This document shows positions 12,441-26,605 of a stretch of 64,000 bases of DNA, in pieces. Every line of letters starts with the position of its first letter. The stretch's first letter is position 1. The DNA lies in assembly GCF_012489685.1 (NCBI RefSeq), contig NC_080041.1, positions 98,195,205 to 98,259,204 of the forward strand, written 5' to 3'. Under the pieces are notes generated by a model. It saw only the letters and a list, made by a program, of their open reading frames with translations. It did not search any database and had not been told where the DNA came from. The position numbers and the translations under genes are program-made. This DNA comes from Lotus japonicus. Taxonomy: Eukaryota > Streptophyta > Magnoliopsida > Fabales > Fabaceae.

Positions 12441-12900
12441 TGTTAGAAGTGTGTTAGTAGTCAGTTGATTTAACACAACTGTGATCAGAGTTTACTGTTG
12501 TAGTTTGTGTTGTTAAGGAATTCTGTTAAGATTCACTTTCAATTCAGTTACTCTCTCGCTATCCTTTCACTCAGTTACAATTCCAATAATATGGTATCCG
12601 GAGCCATTTGATTCAGCCATGGCTACCGATGCAGTTACACCACCACCGCGACGTCACCAGACTCCACCATTTCAAGCAACCCGACCACTTCCAGCTTCTG
12701 TGGCCACCAATCCAGCGTCCCAAGCGGTGCGACCACCGCCGCCATCTCTGAATCAGCCAACTTCAACTTTTGCGGCCCCCGATCCACCGATCCAAGTGGC
12801 ATGACCACTGCCTCCTCTGAATCAGCCATTCCAGCTTTTGCAGCCACTGATTCACCATTCCAAATGGTCAATGCAACACCCTTGTGAGATTTAGTTCTGT
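12441..12900 (+). mobile_element. Ty1/Copia retrotransposon remnant: LTR end, primer-binding site and gag start
   Basis: A region starting TGTTAGAAGTGTG resembles a short LTR and ends near 12588. It is followed at 12592 by TGGTATCCGGAGC, close to the TGGTATCAGAGC primer-binding site (initiator Met tRNA) typical of Copia elements. An ATG at 12619 opens a 61-codon proline-rich reading frame (MATDAVTPPPRRHQ...) as in the N-terminus of plant Copia gag. No protease, integrase or reverse transcriptase follows; family intron sequence resumes near 12885. It is therefore a 5' fragment. Confidence 0.6.
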
Positions 12901-14085
12901 GCATTTTGCTTTAGTTTTGTTTTGTGTTTTGACTGGTTAGTCTTACCCTTAATGCTTAGCATTGGATGTTAGAAAGGGGAAGGGATGGATGACATGGTAT
13001 GTAATAGACATTTCCCACTCTTTTTAAGTACCCTGAGTAAGTGTAACAGTCAAGAAAAGAAAAGCACATTGAGAGAAGACACATAATCTGAGAGAAACAC
13101 TCAAAAAATTACAGACCCAAGTGTGAAACCTAAGAACCCACAAAAAGCACCAACATTCTTTGGGGAAAAAAAAGATAAGAGTTGTTCACTTCTTCAGCTG
13201 GGAAGCTAGATTTAGGGATCAACAAAGGGTAAAACATCCTCACCCAGACCCTACCGCATAAAACTAATCCCTAAAAAACAAATCAATAACAGTATAGAGA
13301 AAATGGCAACTTAAACTGTCAAACCAGATAGTTCATCAAACATAAAAATCATGATTACAAGTTAGTACACTGCACATTAAGTTAAAGACATCAATTCCTT
13401 TCATTAGCAAGAAGCACTGACATTGGGAAAAAAAATACAGTAACAACTCTAAATTATGTTGAAGATTAAGAACATGAACACAAAACTGTGAAATGACAAC
13501 TGATGAGATAGAAGAGGTTAGCAAACATATCAAAGAAGCAGCATAATTGATGAATAGATTTGAGCATTAAATTCACATTGATTGAAATTTCAATTCCATA
13601 TAAGCAAAGGGAAAGAGAGGGAACTGCTTCTTGTTAGAATACATGACAAAGAGGTAAAGCAATCTAGCAGACAACAGAAAAAGGAATCAAATTTAAAACC
13701 CCCATCTCCATAAGTCCATAACTCAGTTCCCAAATCAATAAAATTAAAATAAACCCAGTAATTGAGTTAAAGAAATCTAGTGATGACAAATTGATAGAAT
13801 GAACAAAAAGCTTACTTTGGTTGGTAAATTCAACTCAGATTGATGATGTTCAAAGCCTTCCATGTTGCTGTCTGAAACACAAGGCAAGAATACACAGCTC
13901 CAGGTATGAAAGATTACAACTTTAATCCTTCAATGGTCCAAACATGGTAAATACATAAATGAGGTGGCGAGTAACGCTTCTGCTTGTTTGTTCACACTAG
14001 ATGCCAGCATTGCTGAGTAATCGAATGCCCACAACATGAACGTGTACTAGCAATGCTGCACAAATGGTGAAGAGGGTTTCCTTTG

Positions 14086-15753
<1,668 letters not shown>

Positions 15754-16338
15754 GTTTTCTTTGCTGCTTTTGGTGTTTCATTCGGTAGGGAGAACTTAAA
15801 ACTGTTATGTTCCCACAGCACAAGGTTGATTGAAACAAGTGTGTTATGTTAAGAGATATTGGTGTCTTTTTTTTTTTAAATAAGATATTGGTGTCAAACA
15901 ATATGAGTTTGAATGTTATAAAATAAAATTTGCAAGAAACTATCACTACCAATGTTGGCCCACATGGTAGTTGGTGAAAAATACTTCTCCCATATCATGG
16001 GTTCTCTTCTAGTATGAGAAGAAGAGTGAAGAGATTGAAGAGGTATTCTATAATACCTCAATTTTGCATTTTACTCTCTAATTTGAGGTGTTTTATAATG
16101 TTTTTACTATTTTGCTTTTTTACATCATGATGACATAATTTATAAAATAATTTAGTTACCTGTGTAAATTTTAGAGTATTGGTGGTTATATGTATTTTTA
16201 GAAAAGTCATATGACTTTAAATTTTAATATTAACCCCTCATGAAAGTAATATAGTAGTTTAGACCCATGAAACTAAGATCAATCCCAAACAAGGCCGAAT
16301 CCATATTCGTGATAGTATAAGAAATGAAAAATGTGTTA

Positions 16339-16652
16339 CTCCCTCCGTTCCAAAATGTAAGTTGTTTTAGAATTTTTACTATATTTCAAAATATAAGTTG
16401 TTTTGCAAAACCAATGCACTTTTTCTCTCTTTCTTCCTTATATACCCTCATTTAATATTATATATCTTAATTACCACCTTCAATTTTCACCTATCACAAT
16501 TCTCACTATCCACTTAACCAATAATAACATTTCTCTCTCCTTAATATAACACAACTTTAAATAGGGGTATTTTAATCAAAAAAATTATCAATTAATAAGC
16601 TCTTAAACAATGTGCATAACCTAAAACAACCTATATTTTGGAACGGAGGGAG
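16339..16652. mobile_element. Stowaway MITE (Tc1/mariner type), 314 bp
   Basis: Ends are CTCCCTCCGTTCC and its complement GGAACGGAGGGAG, flanked by TA target duplications (16337-16338 and 16653-16654). Subterminal tracts (AATGTAAGTTGTTTTAG / CTAAAACAACCTATATT) are also inverted. There is no coding capacity. It lies in the upstream region of zinc-knuckle copy iii beyond the MULE. Confidence 0.95.
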
Positions 16653-17424
16653 TATCTTTTTATGCCCCTTTTCAATCAAATCCTGAACACCGTTAGAAAA
16701 CACCATCAAACAACTCATCTCTGTTCCCAATAAGAACACTGACACGTTCCTTATCCATCTGCAAAATCAGAAAACTCCAAAAATTAAATTAGGGATGGTG
16801 GGGCGAAGGGAAGGGTTATGGAAGTAAGGAAAGGGAGGGGGAAGCGGGAGCTGGGTGGAGGTTGGGTTGTAGGAGGAAGAGAGATAGGACTTAGGAGGAA
16901 CGAGAAATACCAAAAGATATTAATAAATTTTAGAATGACCAAAAGTGATGTAAAAAGTGCACGTTGACTATTACCTTTCATTTGATTTTAAAAAATAAAT
17001 TCCCTGAGCAAAAGTAAAAAAAAAAAAAAAAGAGGAACATATTTGAAATATGACCTTATATGTCAAGGACCTTAAACATGTTTAACACGTTTTTAATTTT
17101 TAATTATACAAATGAAAATTAAATTTTAATTCAAAGCCTTTGCTCTTGTTGATACTATAGCAACTAGCTTTGCTAGGCTATAGGTCCATGAGGGTTTTGT
17201 TTTTCTTTGGTTGTTGTTTTTTCTTTTCTTTGTATCTCAAGTCAATGTGGATCATTAGCACCCCTAACTCACGTTTAGGAATGGACATCTAGAGTATGAA
17301 ATTTGCACGACTAAACATCTGCAAGCGGTTTCATTTATGAGTGATCTCCAATGAACGAATCTAGAATAAATTTTGATACCATCTTAGAATTCAAGTTAAG
17401 TCTAACTTTATCCCAAAAGCTAGC

Positions 17425-17790
17425 TCAAATACATACTTTAAAAAAAAGGTAAAGCCAACATACATATAAAAACAGGTGCCATTGCGGCTACACCTCTCGA
17501 TTTGTCAGGTATACTACGAAGAATGGCATGGATCGGTAGGAAATACCATTCCGGCACAATATGAGGCGGGGTGGGCATCGGATTAGCAGGTATATAATTG
17601 TCGGGGGCCCTATTCGCCCCACACTGAATAAAGAGTACAACAATAAAGAGAAGATGAATGCAAAAGATAGAAAGGTCTGCTTACCCGCTCCAACTTCATC
17701 CCCGATACACCCACAATTAGAAAGGGGAAAACAATATCTCCAAAAAGACCAAGCGATTAAGTAGATAGATGCGCAGGAAATCAAACAAAA
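17425..17790 (-). pseudogene. cob: Nuclear insertion of mitochondrial DNA with 3' part of cob
   Basis: Minus-strand translation of about 17440-17610 gives [17 protein letters not shown], then [11 protein letters not shown], then [18 protein letters not shown]: the conserved C-terminal region of cytochrome b, a mitochondrially encoded complex III subunit. The first part reads in frame without stops, so divergence is modest. Upstream of DNYIPANP the match to cob ceases; the stretch to about 17790 is GC-richer and mitochondrion-like but I cannot name it, suggesting a rearranged source or a junction of two mitochondrial pieces. There is no start codon or plant promoter, so it is a NUMT and not a gene. 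Confidence 0.85.
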
Positions 17791-18464
17791 AACGGTTCAA
17801 ACATAAAAGAGGTTTTCCTACAAGGACCAGATTCTGGTGAGGATCAGATTGTTCTATCCTTTAAAGACACTTAGTTAACCATGTATTTGGTCAATGTAGA
17901 AACATTAACAAAAACTGATAAGATAATTCACATGTGCTGATTTTATTTTCTTGTGATAATTGAACTTGTAACAAAAGATTGGTAAACTCATACTGTATTT
18001 CCAATGAATTAGATTCTCTAGTTGTAGCAATAGTTTTAAGGGATCATTAAGAAGTTTGGTATTTTCAACAAAAATGCATTAATTCTAGGATAAAAAAACT
18101 AGAAGTGTGATTCATAGGTTAACATTGTATTAATATGCCCTAGAGAAAACATAGACAAGAGCTCGTATTTGTTACTAGTATAATGTATTCAAACCTAGCC
18201 ACTCAAGATCCTTTAAAACAGGCAAGATTTAGTTCTGTGAATTAGGCATTTGTTTTGTTTTGTTTTCTGACTAGTCAGAGTTCAGACTTACCTTTGATGC
18301 TTAGCATAGGATGCTAGAAAGGGGAAGGGACGGTTGATTTGGTAAGAGACATTTCCCACTCCTCTTAAGAACCCTGAGAATAAGAGAACCTAATTCCAAG
18401 TTCATTAAAATTGAACAGACCCAGTCACCCAGTAATTGAGTTAAAGAAAATCTAGTGATGACAA

Positions 18465-18532
18465 ATTGATTCATTGGATCATGGAACCATTCAGCTAGCG
18501 GGCAATTTCAACACATGTTCAAAGCCTTCCAT
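18465..18532 (-). pseudogene. Zinc-knuckle family copy iv, exon 1 remnant
   Basis: The minus strand reads MEGFEHVLKLPAS then a stop; with one frameshift it continues as EWFHDP, as in copy v. Flanking sequence at 17940-18440 and 18540-18830 matches intron 1 and promoter regions of other copies (for example 12885-13050 with 18225-18390). No other exon is found before the NUMT at 17790, so this copy is reduced to its 5' end. Confidence 0.7.
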
Positions 18533-18834
18533 GTTGTCAAACCTGGGAGTGTGTGAATCTTGTTTCTGCTCTGGCTTTCTGAGGTGCCAACTGTTCGTCG
18601 GTTCCCCCAACACAAAGTCAAGAGATGCATGACAATTGACAAATGCATGTGATGTCAAACAGTGTAAACTTGGATGTTATAAAATAAAACATGTAAGTAT
18701 TTGTCACTAGCAATATTGGCCCCAATGGCAGTTGAATGAAAGGTACTTCTTCCATGTCGAGAGTTCAATTCTAGTATAAGAGGAAGAGAGAGTAAGAGAG
18801 AAAATGAGGTATTTCAAAATACCTTTATTTTGCT

Positions 18835-19430
18835 ACTTTCTTGTCTTCATTAAATCATCATTTTTCCAATATATATATTTTTTGGTTACATAGAATTTAT
18901 ACTTTCTTGTCCTCATTAAATCATTCTTTTTCCTATATATTTTTATTTTGGATGGCTTATTAATGTGTTTGCCGCCCAGATCTATCGTTCCTTATAAGAT
19001 TGCTTATGTTTTCTTTGCCGGGGTGGAAAGACTACATTCCTTGACCGTTTGTTTTTCGCTTGGGTAGTCTTATTTGCAATCACCATTAAAATGACAAGAG
19101 GTCTTTTATAAAGTCTCTTCAGCTTTATTAAATTTGAATATAATGTCAGAATTAAATATAAATATCAACAGGGTTTATGAACTGTTAACTTTGAGCAATC
19201 AACAAAATGTTATGGGCCACAAGTCAAATTGTGGCATGGGAAAACTACCTATGGGGGTGTTATTGCTGATGAGCTCCTCTTTTAGGTTTGTCTTTCTTTT
19301 AGTTGTTTGTTCAGACTTTATTTTGAGTAACAGACTGAGTGTCCTTCATTGTTTTTTCCTTCAATAAACTACATTTTCTTGAACAAAAAATGTTTTTCCT
19401 GCCCTTGTTGGTTTTCAGGTATTGCCACAA
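18835..19430. other. Spacer, possible LINE 3' end remnant
   Basis: No gene. The stretch at 18950-19390 has a base composition and a trailing T/A-rich end reminiscent of a degraded retroelement 3' end, but no domain can be read. Confidence 0.25.
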
Positions 19431-19558
19431 GAACTTTGGTTTTAGCTTTTGAAGCTCAACCAGCGATTTCTTATCGAAACGATAGCTCCAAAGTCATGTA
19501 AGGTTGACTGTCGTTAGATCACAATGCAAATTGGTGCTTAGATCACCAGTTATGCGAA

Positions 19559-19818
19559 CCCAATTAGTTTAAGTTTTTTCTTTGGCGCATCGGAAAGATA
19601 AACTACAGTTCTCTATGGTGGATCTCTAGACATCTCCCTCCTCAATCCATATGTCCACCAACTCTTACCACTTAAGTTATCCTTCGGGACCCAATTGGTT
19701 TAAGTTGAGATTTTTTTGTACATTGAAAAAATGAATTACGCCCTCCAAAGAGGGATCCTGAACTTTCCCCTCTCATACTCATGTGTCATCAAATTCTTAC
19801 CACTTGATCTATCATTGG
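19559..19818. repeat. Diverged tandem duplication, ~130-bp units
   Basis: Two direct units starting CCCAATTAGTTTAAGTT (19559) and CCCAATTGGTTTAAGTT (about 19690) share their order of motifs through CTCTTACCACTTAAGTTATC / ATTCTTACCACTTGATCTATC. They are diverged and non-coding. Confidence 0.6.
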
Positions 19819-21171
19819 AGGCGGTTTAAGTTGATATTAAATAAATGTTTCATATTAAATATTTTAAATTATTTATAGAAACATTTACATATTTCTAAAT
19901 TTAAACTTATTAAATAAATAATTATAAAAATTTCATCAAAATATATTATTTAAGATATTTCTATTATTAAATAATACACTTATCAAGAAAAAATATTTTG
20001 AATTTCTTAGTCATTGTCATCCTATTCACATTTACCACATTTTTAACGAGGATCAATACTTTAAAATCCCTTGTAATATGAGAAAATGGTTATACACATT
20101 AGTCACTACACAATTTTACACACATGCATCTAATTAATAAAAAAAATATAACCGCTCTGTCTTATGTGACATAATGTGATTGCATGTTAGCGTAAAAATT
20201 ATTTATGTCGACAATGCATATATATTAATGTCTAGTAATATATATTTGTCAATTGAAATGTTTTATCATAACTGTTATTTCATAATTCAAGGAATGTGAT
20301 TCTCCGATCAAGTCGGTGATAAGTGTGATTGATAGCACATGGCCAAAGAGAGTCCACGGTGGAGGATGTGCATGTAAATGACATTTTGACGCTCAAGTTA
20401 GCAAGAAACCAATGAGAGAATTTTATATAAGTTCTTAAGAATAAAGTGAGAGGAATTATGATAATGTTTAATTTATAGTGCAGAAAAAACATGTAATTAT
20501 AAAGTATGATACGTGCATAATGAAGGAGTTTGACATTTGTCACGTTGTTATGCAACTTAGCTCCCAAGTTATTGTCTTAGACATTTTGTCCGACCAGCTT
20601 AACGTTCACTTAATTAAAAATCTTTTGGGTCGATCAAAACAGTAAAATATTTATATAATTTATCAACTATTTATAATCTAAATTTTTGTTACGCTGAATG
20701 CACTAAGCAAGTATTAATTTTTAATAGGACATAAGAAATACATGTGTGTAACAATTGAAATGTTCGCACCCCATACATTTTGTTGTTTTATAAATTAAAA
20801 CTTGCAAACAACCATCACCAGTCATTCTAGCCTGTATGGTAGTTGTGGAACTTTAAGTTCCCCACATCCAAGGTTCGAATGCTGGTACATGGTGGTGGTG
20901 GAATGGTGGTGATAGAAAGAGGTATTCTATAATACCTTTATTTTGCTTTTTAAGTAAGATACTATAAGATCATCCACCTATTATCACCATAAACCAGACT
21001 TCAGTCTGAATGTTCTTACCATAAAATTAAACATCATTTGTATAATATGGTTTACCAAAGGATGAGGCAAAAATACCTGAAATAGTTTAACACTAAGCAT
21101 AAATCATCCAAAAGCATAGAAAGGTTCATTTCATAGAAATATGAAGACATTGTTCTCATGAGGATAACAGC
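19819..21171. other. AT-rich spacer
   Basis: No gene or RNA seen. Low-complexity AT-rich sequence; the block at 20810-20945 repeats the family promoter segment also found at 15940-16070 and 24350-24485. Confidence 0.4.
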
Positions 21172-24155
21172 CTAGGTTTCAAGGGAACATGATCGTCGGT
21201 TATGTCCTTCTTCACCACAGAATCCGCATCGAGTTTTCCTCCTTTCTTTAGAAACAGGAACTTCAGCCTACACATTGAGAATAAGATGTTATAGATCTAT
21301 ACAATAGTCCATGCTTGCAAACAATGTCATGTGCTAAATTCATTGTAAGCTATTTTTCCTCAGAAAAATCCACTCTCCTCTTTATGGTAAGTTTCACACT
21401 AGAACAAATTCTTCTCATTTTAGAAGATTCTCATCATCTCCAATCCATTACTAACTAGTGTTTCCAGTATGGTAAATGCGAAACTCAAAAAACCCAACCT
21501 TTTGTACTAATATTTAACATTTACTTAGAAGAATGGGGCAATGCAGGTACAACCCTAAACCACTGGATTCCAGAGGCTTTGACACCATATGATGAACCAA
21601 TTATCCAAAAAGTTAAGCTATTAGGTGAACGCAAATGAATGGTTTCTAAATCTAACAAACACAATAAATAGAAAGAAAAATTTTAAACACACCTTTTCGG
21701 GAGCGGGAGCAGTTTCCAATGCTGGAGTTTCTTTGGCTACAGCATCAGATGGTTCCTCAGTTTCAGGTGAATTATCCACCTTTACCGTATTAGTGTCATC
21801 AACCTGCAACCACAAGTCGTTTAGTTTCAATTTTTCAGAAAAAAAAAAAATAACTCACTGCATGTTCCAAGTCTTCTTAGGATGGATCATCAAAGTCTTA
21901 TAAGTTATAACACATGACAATCAAGTAACATATACTCTCCTATATTCATTTATTCATTAATTAGTTTTCTATAATGTCTTTAACAAACAAATAAAAGCAT
22001 TCAAAGATACAAAATTAATCAGCTTCTTGCTCATAGCTTCTTTTTCTGATAAACCATTAATTTTTTCCCCAATAGGTTATCTATCTTTATAGTATGGTCT
22101 GTTGCATTTAATATTTCACAATTGTTTCAAGCAAGGCCAGATGGAAAATAATTATAGATACAGAGTAATTACAAGGACACACAGCACTCATGCATAACTA
22201 TTATGGTAGTGGTGCACAAAGAAAATGATTCAACAATGAAGAGAGTGAACTGAAAACTCACATTTTTCAACAGTAGAGGATTTGGAGGAGGAGAATCTAC
22301 AAAGCAAAACAACTCCTCGGAATAGCAGAAAGTGTCCAATGTGTCCAAGTTTGAGTAACACTGCAATCGTGATATCGAAGTTGTCATTTTAATGGGTGTG
22401 TGTGTGTAATTCACAGGTTGTGCCACTAACATTAAATGATCAAAACAAAACTTCAAAAAATGGTTAGACAAAGTCATTACTTGAGGAAATTCCTTTTTAA
22501 CTTCTACAAGTTGACAATAAAAGCGCACTCATGTTTACCAATCAGTAGAGTAGTCTCCTTCATGGAAATTAACAAGCAAATGAACCCAGTCAAAAAAAGA
22601 TTCATGTGAGGACCCAGAAAACTAGGTGTTCAGCACAGTTCAAGTAATGATTTCAATAACTCTGACCAGACCCAATGGGATTTCAAATGGATAAACTTAA
22701 CAAAGAAGCCATCAATAAATTAAAAATCTTATTAGTAGGTAGAGGACAATAAGGATCATACTCTATGGTAAAGACCGCTTTTGACAACAGATCTGGAACA
22801 CTAATAGAAAATATAATAGAACTTACAATATTTGTATGATCCATGTCAAAAAGAAAGGCTTCCAATTAATTATTAACACTTTTGAATACAGCTCCTTAGA
22901 AACATGTTCGTATCGAAATTTGTCTAGTTATTATGATGGTACATTGTGGCTTTTATTTCAGTTTTGTTCTGGCCTTCTGGGTTCACATCTAGCTAAAAGT
23001 TGCACATTGAAAAACATGTCCTAAACAACATTCCTGACATACTTCCACCCCAGGCTAAGTTTAAACAAAAATCACAACCTTGTCACATATTTTACCACTA
23101 TCATTAGACCAGGTGGTAAGAAGTCTCATCAAAATGTCTTTCTCTTACATTTATTGCCTTCTACTTTCATATTGTGTTACCATGCATTAGGAAAGTAAAA
23201 GATTATATATCTCTCGGCCTACCTTATACAGGAGGGTATTAGAGTATGCAATGTAATAGTGTTAGTTAGAGTTTGTTTCAGATAGTTAGGAAGTCAGTTA
23301 TGCAGTTCACTAAATACTAACACTTCAACCTCTTATTGTGTATATATTGCTTAGCTACATAGAGGATGAAGTGTGAAGCCTAAGAACCCACAAAACGCAC
23401 CAACATTCTTTGAGAGAAGAAAGGAAGAGAGTTGTTCACTTTTTCAGCTGGGAAGCTAGAGCTAGGAATCAGCTAAGGGTAAAGCACCCTCATCAACGCC
23501 CTACGCCCCGGGCTACCGCATAAAACTTATCCCAGAACAACAAATCAATAACAGAATAAAGAAAATGACAATTTAAACTATCAAACCAAACAAATCATCA
23601 GACATACAATCCTGATTACTAGTTATCCATCCAACCAAACAGACATCAATTCCTTTCATCAGCAAGAAGCACTGACAATGGGAAAATACAGCAACAATTC
23701 TAAATTATGTTAAAGATTAAGAACATTATTACAACTTTGAAATGCCATTCCAACTGATGAGGTAAAAGAGACTAGCAATTAGCAATTAGCAATCATAGAT
23801 TCATATCAAAGAAGCAGCAGAATTGATGGATAGATTTTAGCATTAAATTCACATAGATTGAAAATTCCATTCCATATAAGCAAAGGTTACAGAAAACCCC
23901 ATTTATGAAGTGCACTCAGCAGATTGAAGAGGAAAACAATCTAGCAGACAACAGAAAAATGGATCGAAGTTAAAAGGGAGAAAATTTAAACCCTCTCCAT
24001 AACTCAGATCCCAAATCTTGAAATTAAAACAGACCCAGTAATTGAGTTACAGTAGAAATTGATTGAATGAAGAAAAAACTCACCTTGGCTAAAGGATCAT
24101 GGAACCATTCGGGTGGCAATTTCAACTCAGGTTGATGATGTTCAAAGGCTTCCAT
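21172..24155 (-). CDS. Small CCHC zinc-knuckle protein, intact family copy v
   Basis: Four exons with canonical GT-AG introns join in frame: 24084-24155 (MEAFEHHQPELKLPPEWF...), 22262-22360 (CYSNLDTLDTFCYSEELF...), 21693-21803 (acidic, VDDTNTVKVDNSPETEEPSD...) and 21172-21267 (AEVPVSKERRKTRCGF..., stop TAG). All introns are phase 0. The product is 125 residues. Its C-terminus carries one perfect knuckle, CGFCGEEGHNRRSC (CX2CX4HX4C), preceded by a basic run (KERRK), a composition expected of an RNA or single-strand DNA binder. The middle is acidic and probably disordered. Compared with copy ii it lacks exons 4 and 5 (the other Cys-rich exon and first knuckle), a loss that keeps frame because exons are symmetric. 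It is the only copy without a lesion, so it is the best candidate for a functional member. A named family is not recognised. Confidence 0.65.
23234..23400 (+). mobile_element. Possible LTR remnant in intron 1 of copy v
   Basis: A purine tract AGGAGGG is followed by TATTAGAGTATGCAATG, which resembles a polypurine tract and the start of a Copia 3' LTR. The sequence to about 23375 has no counterpart in intron 1 of copy ii. Ends and target duplication could not be defined. Confidence 0.3.
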
Positions 24156-24490
24156 GTTGCTGTCTGAAACACAAGACAAGAATACGCAATCCAAGTGTAT
24201 CAAAGATTACAACTTTATGCTTCAAACATGGTAAATACACAAATGGGGTGGCGAGTAACACTTTTTCATTCACAATGCAAAGTCAAGAGATGCATGCATG
24301 TGAATGTCAAATAGTATGAAGGTGATGTTATAAAATAAAATTTGTAAGATATTAGCACTAGCAATATTGGCCCACATGGTAGTTGAATTAAACATTCTTC
24401 TCCATGTCAAGGGTTCGATTCTAGTATGCTAGTATGAGGAAGAGAGAAGGAAAGAGATGAATTAAGGTATTCTATAATACCTTTATTATT

Positions 24491-24553
24491 TGTAATTTTT
24501 ATAAAGTATGGAACATGCAATTTGTAATTTTTATAAAGTATGGAACATGCAAT
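24491..24553. repeat. Tandem duplication of a 32-bp unit
   Basis: The unit beginning TGTAATTTTTATAAAGTATG is repeated twice in direct orientation (24491 and 24523) with a difference only at the last bases. Confidence 0.9.
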
Positions 24554-26407
24554 AATGAGAGTTTTTAACCCGTGTTAGGTTCTTGTGTAGTTAGTTTTCG
24601 AGATGTTTGTCTTGGTCGTTCGGACCAACTAATTTTTTTTTAATCAAATCCAAAGGATAGCCTAATGACACTTGCAACATGTGAGAATAAATCTTAAGGA
24701 ATGTTACTGTAATGTAGATACATAAAAACAATTAAGAACAAACACGCACATTCGAGCACCAAGCTAACACACCCAACAAAAAAAAATGAAGTAAAAACCC
24801 TAAAAGTCATACAAAAGTCCCTAAAAAATCAAGTTAATAGAGAGTAAAGTGAACTGGGCTAAAGGGAAAATTGTGGGCTGAATTAAGTTACTTTCAAACC
24901 ATAGCTCCTGTTGACAAAAAAGAGACATAACTACTTTACTATCAAAAGGTGATTGATTCTAGTGGTATATGTTTGATTCTTTTTAAGCAATGTCTTAAGT
25001 TGGAGTATTGCGTACTGAAAAAAATCTCTACTAGGAGAGTTTGGTCCCACTAAGATGTAGATGTTCTCAACTCAAATATTGATTATTTCCTTTTGTTAAG
25101 GATAATTTTTTTCTTTCTAATTTCCCTTTTTAGAGTTCCTCTGGATTCTTCAACATTTGCGTAATTGATATCACATCACAATTTTAACAAGTGAAAAGTA
25201 AATTGTTAACATAAAATGCAGTGAAAAATAAGATGTGAAAAATAGAAATTGTAAAAAGAGAATCAAGCTGAATTAAAATGCTTGAAATGAAAGGGGTTGG
25301 AGACTTCGAGTAAGCTTTTGAATCCTTCGATAAGTGCGGGGTATGTAGGGTGTTTACAAATGCCATCCCTTATTACATTGTAGGAACATCTATTTACAGG
25401 GAAAGATCTGTTGCATTAAGATCCCGCTTAAGAGCAAGCGTATTCTATCGCAAAAATAATACATGGAAGAATTTCAGCTATCGAACCCAAGGGAATAAGA
25501 ATGAAGTACCAACTTCCAGAGTTACTCATAGTCTAGGAAATTAAAAGGTTTGTGGTGAAAAATCATTTGTAAGCAAATAAAGAAAAACAATTTTAAAGAA
25601 AGAAGCTGGTAAAGATAAAGATCCTTAAGGTTATTATTGTAATTGATTTTGATCTCCCTAGTTATATTCTAGTTGGTGATATCCTATGATTTTCAAATCT
25701 CTAGTTGTTAACCAGTTTGATCATCCAAATTAATAAATTAACCTAATTGAAACGTTGAGAATCTGGTTAATAAATTAATTTTATTGAAAATATAGCAAAC
25801 CTAAACGTGTTCTATTTGATTTCCTCATATTCAAAAAAACGCTATAGCAGTATAGCGTATAGCGGGATGACCGCTACTCTGAAGAAGGATGAGGAGGATG
25901 AAGGAGAAAATAGGAGGAGTAAGAAGTTGGAGCAAGAAGCCGAAGAAAGTCAGAAGCTTGTCGACAACTGGTAGAGGCTCGTCGTTGCAGGGGGCCTCCG
26001 TACCACACCACCACGAAAGCGCCACTTTCGCACGCTATTGAAACTGATTCAATATTGCTTTTCGAACATGTTCCTGTCAGGGATAAATGATGTCGACCCA
26101 TGGTCGAAAAAATGTAACAATAACACTGGTTTAACAAAATAAAATTGAAACATAACCATAGCTGCGATCGTCACTTGTCAATTCTAGATTCAAAGCATCC
26201 AACAACTGCAACTTCTCAATTGTTTCAATGGGATGTGGTTATTGAAATGGGGTTGAGTTGAACTCATTACTTCAATGAATCTGAAATTCAACAGTGATAT
26301 CATGAAACAGGCATGTTGTCAACATTTACAGCCATAGAAGGTTTTGCCTCAGACAGGCTAGTTTTGAACATGCATGATGCTAACCATAGATGCCTTCTTT
26401 AGATATC
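24554..26407. other. Intergenic spacer with unidentified repeat debris
   Basis: No gene supported. 25380-25560 is GC-richer and open over about 60 codons but has no recognisable domain; 25860-26040 likewise resembles a fragment of something coding (purine-rich) without a readable family. The rest is AT-rich. Confidence 0.35.
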
Positions 26408-26605
26408 TAATCAGAAAGATAGCATTTGAACCTACACAAATAATAAGAATTTCTACAAATGTTAATATCACACAGCATTATCCCAATTTCACATTTTCTT
26501 AACCTTGTCTAATCAGAAAGATAGCATTTGAACATACACAATTAATAAGAATTTCTACAAATGTAAATATCACAGCATTATCCCAATTGCACATTTGTTT
26601 AACCC
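26408..26605. repeat. Tandem duplication (~102 bp) at the 3' end of DGD2
   Basis: Two direct units start with TAATCAGAAAGATAGCATTT at 26408 and 26510 and run through ATTTCTACAAATGT and ATCCCAATT to TTAACC. The second unit abuts the DGD2 stop codon, so both lie in the predicted 3' untranslated region. Confidence 0.9.

Larger units (their letters stand above)
11919..13863 (-). pseudogene. Zinc-knuckle family copy iii (exons 1-2, broken)
   Basis: Exon 1 at 13816-13863 reads MEGFEHHQSELNLPTK and lacks the WFHDP segment of other copies through an in-frame deletion of 24 bases. Exon 2 at 11919-12012 carries a 2-base deletion around 11985 that shifts the frame; the proper frame resumes as TFCYSKKLLCFVDLLPNPIL. 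No knuckle exons are found downstream; instead two unrelated exon-like stretches follow (11030-11239, 9737-9909). Intron 1 has taken in a MITE (12100-12240) and Copia remnants (12441-12900), and the promoter has taken in a gene-carrying MULE (14086-15753). Confidence 0.7.
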
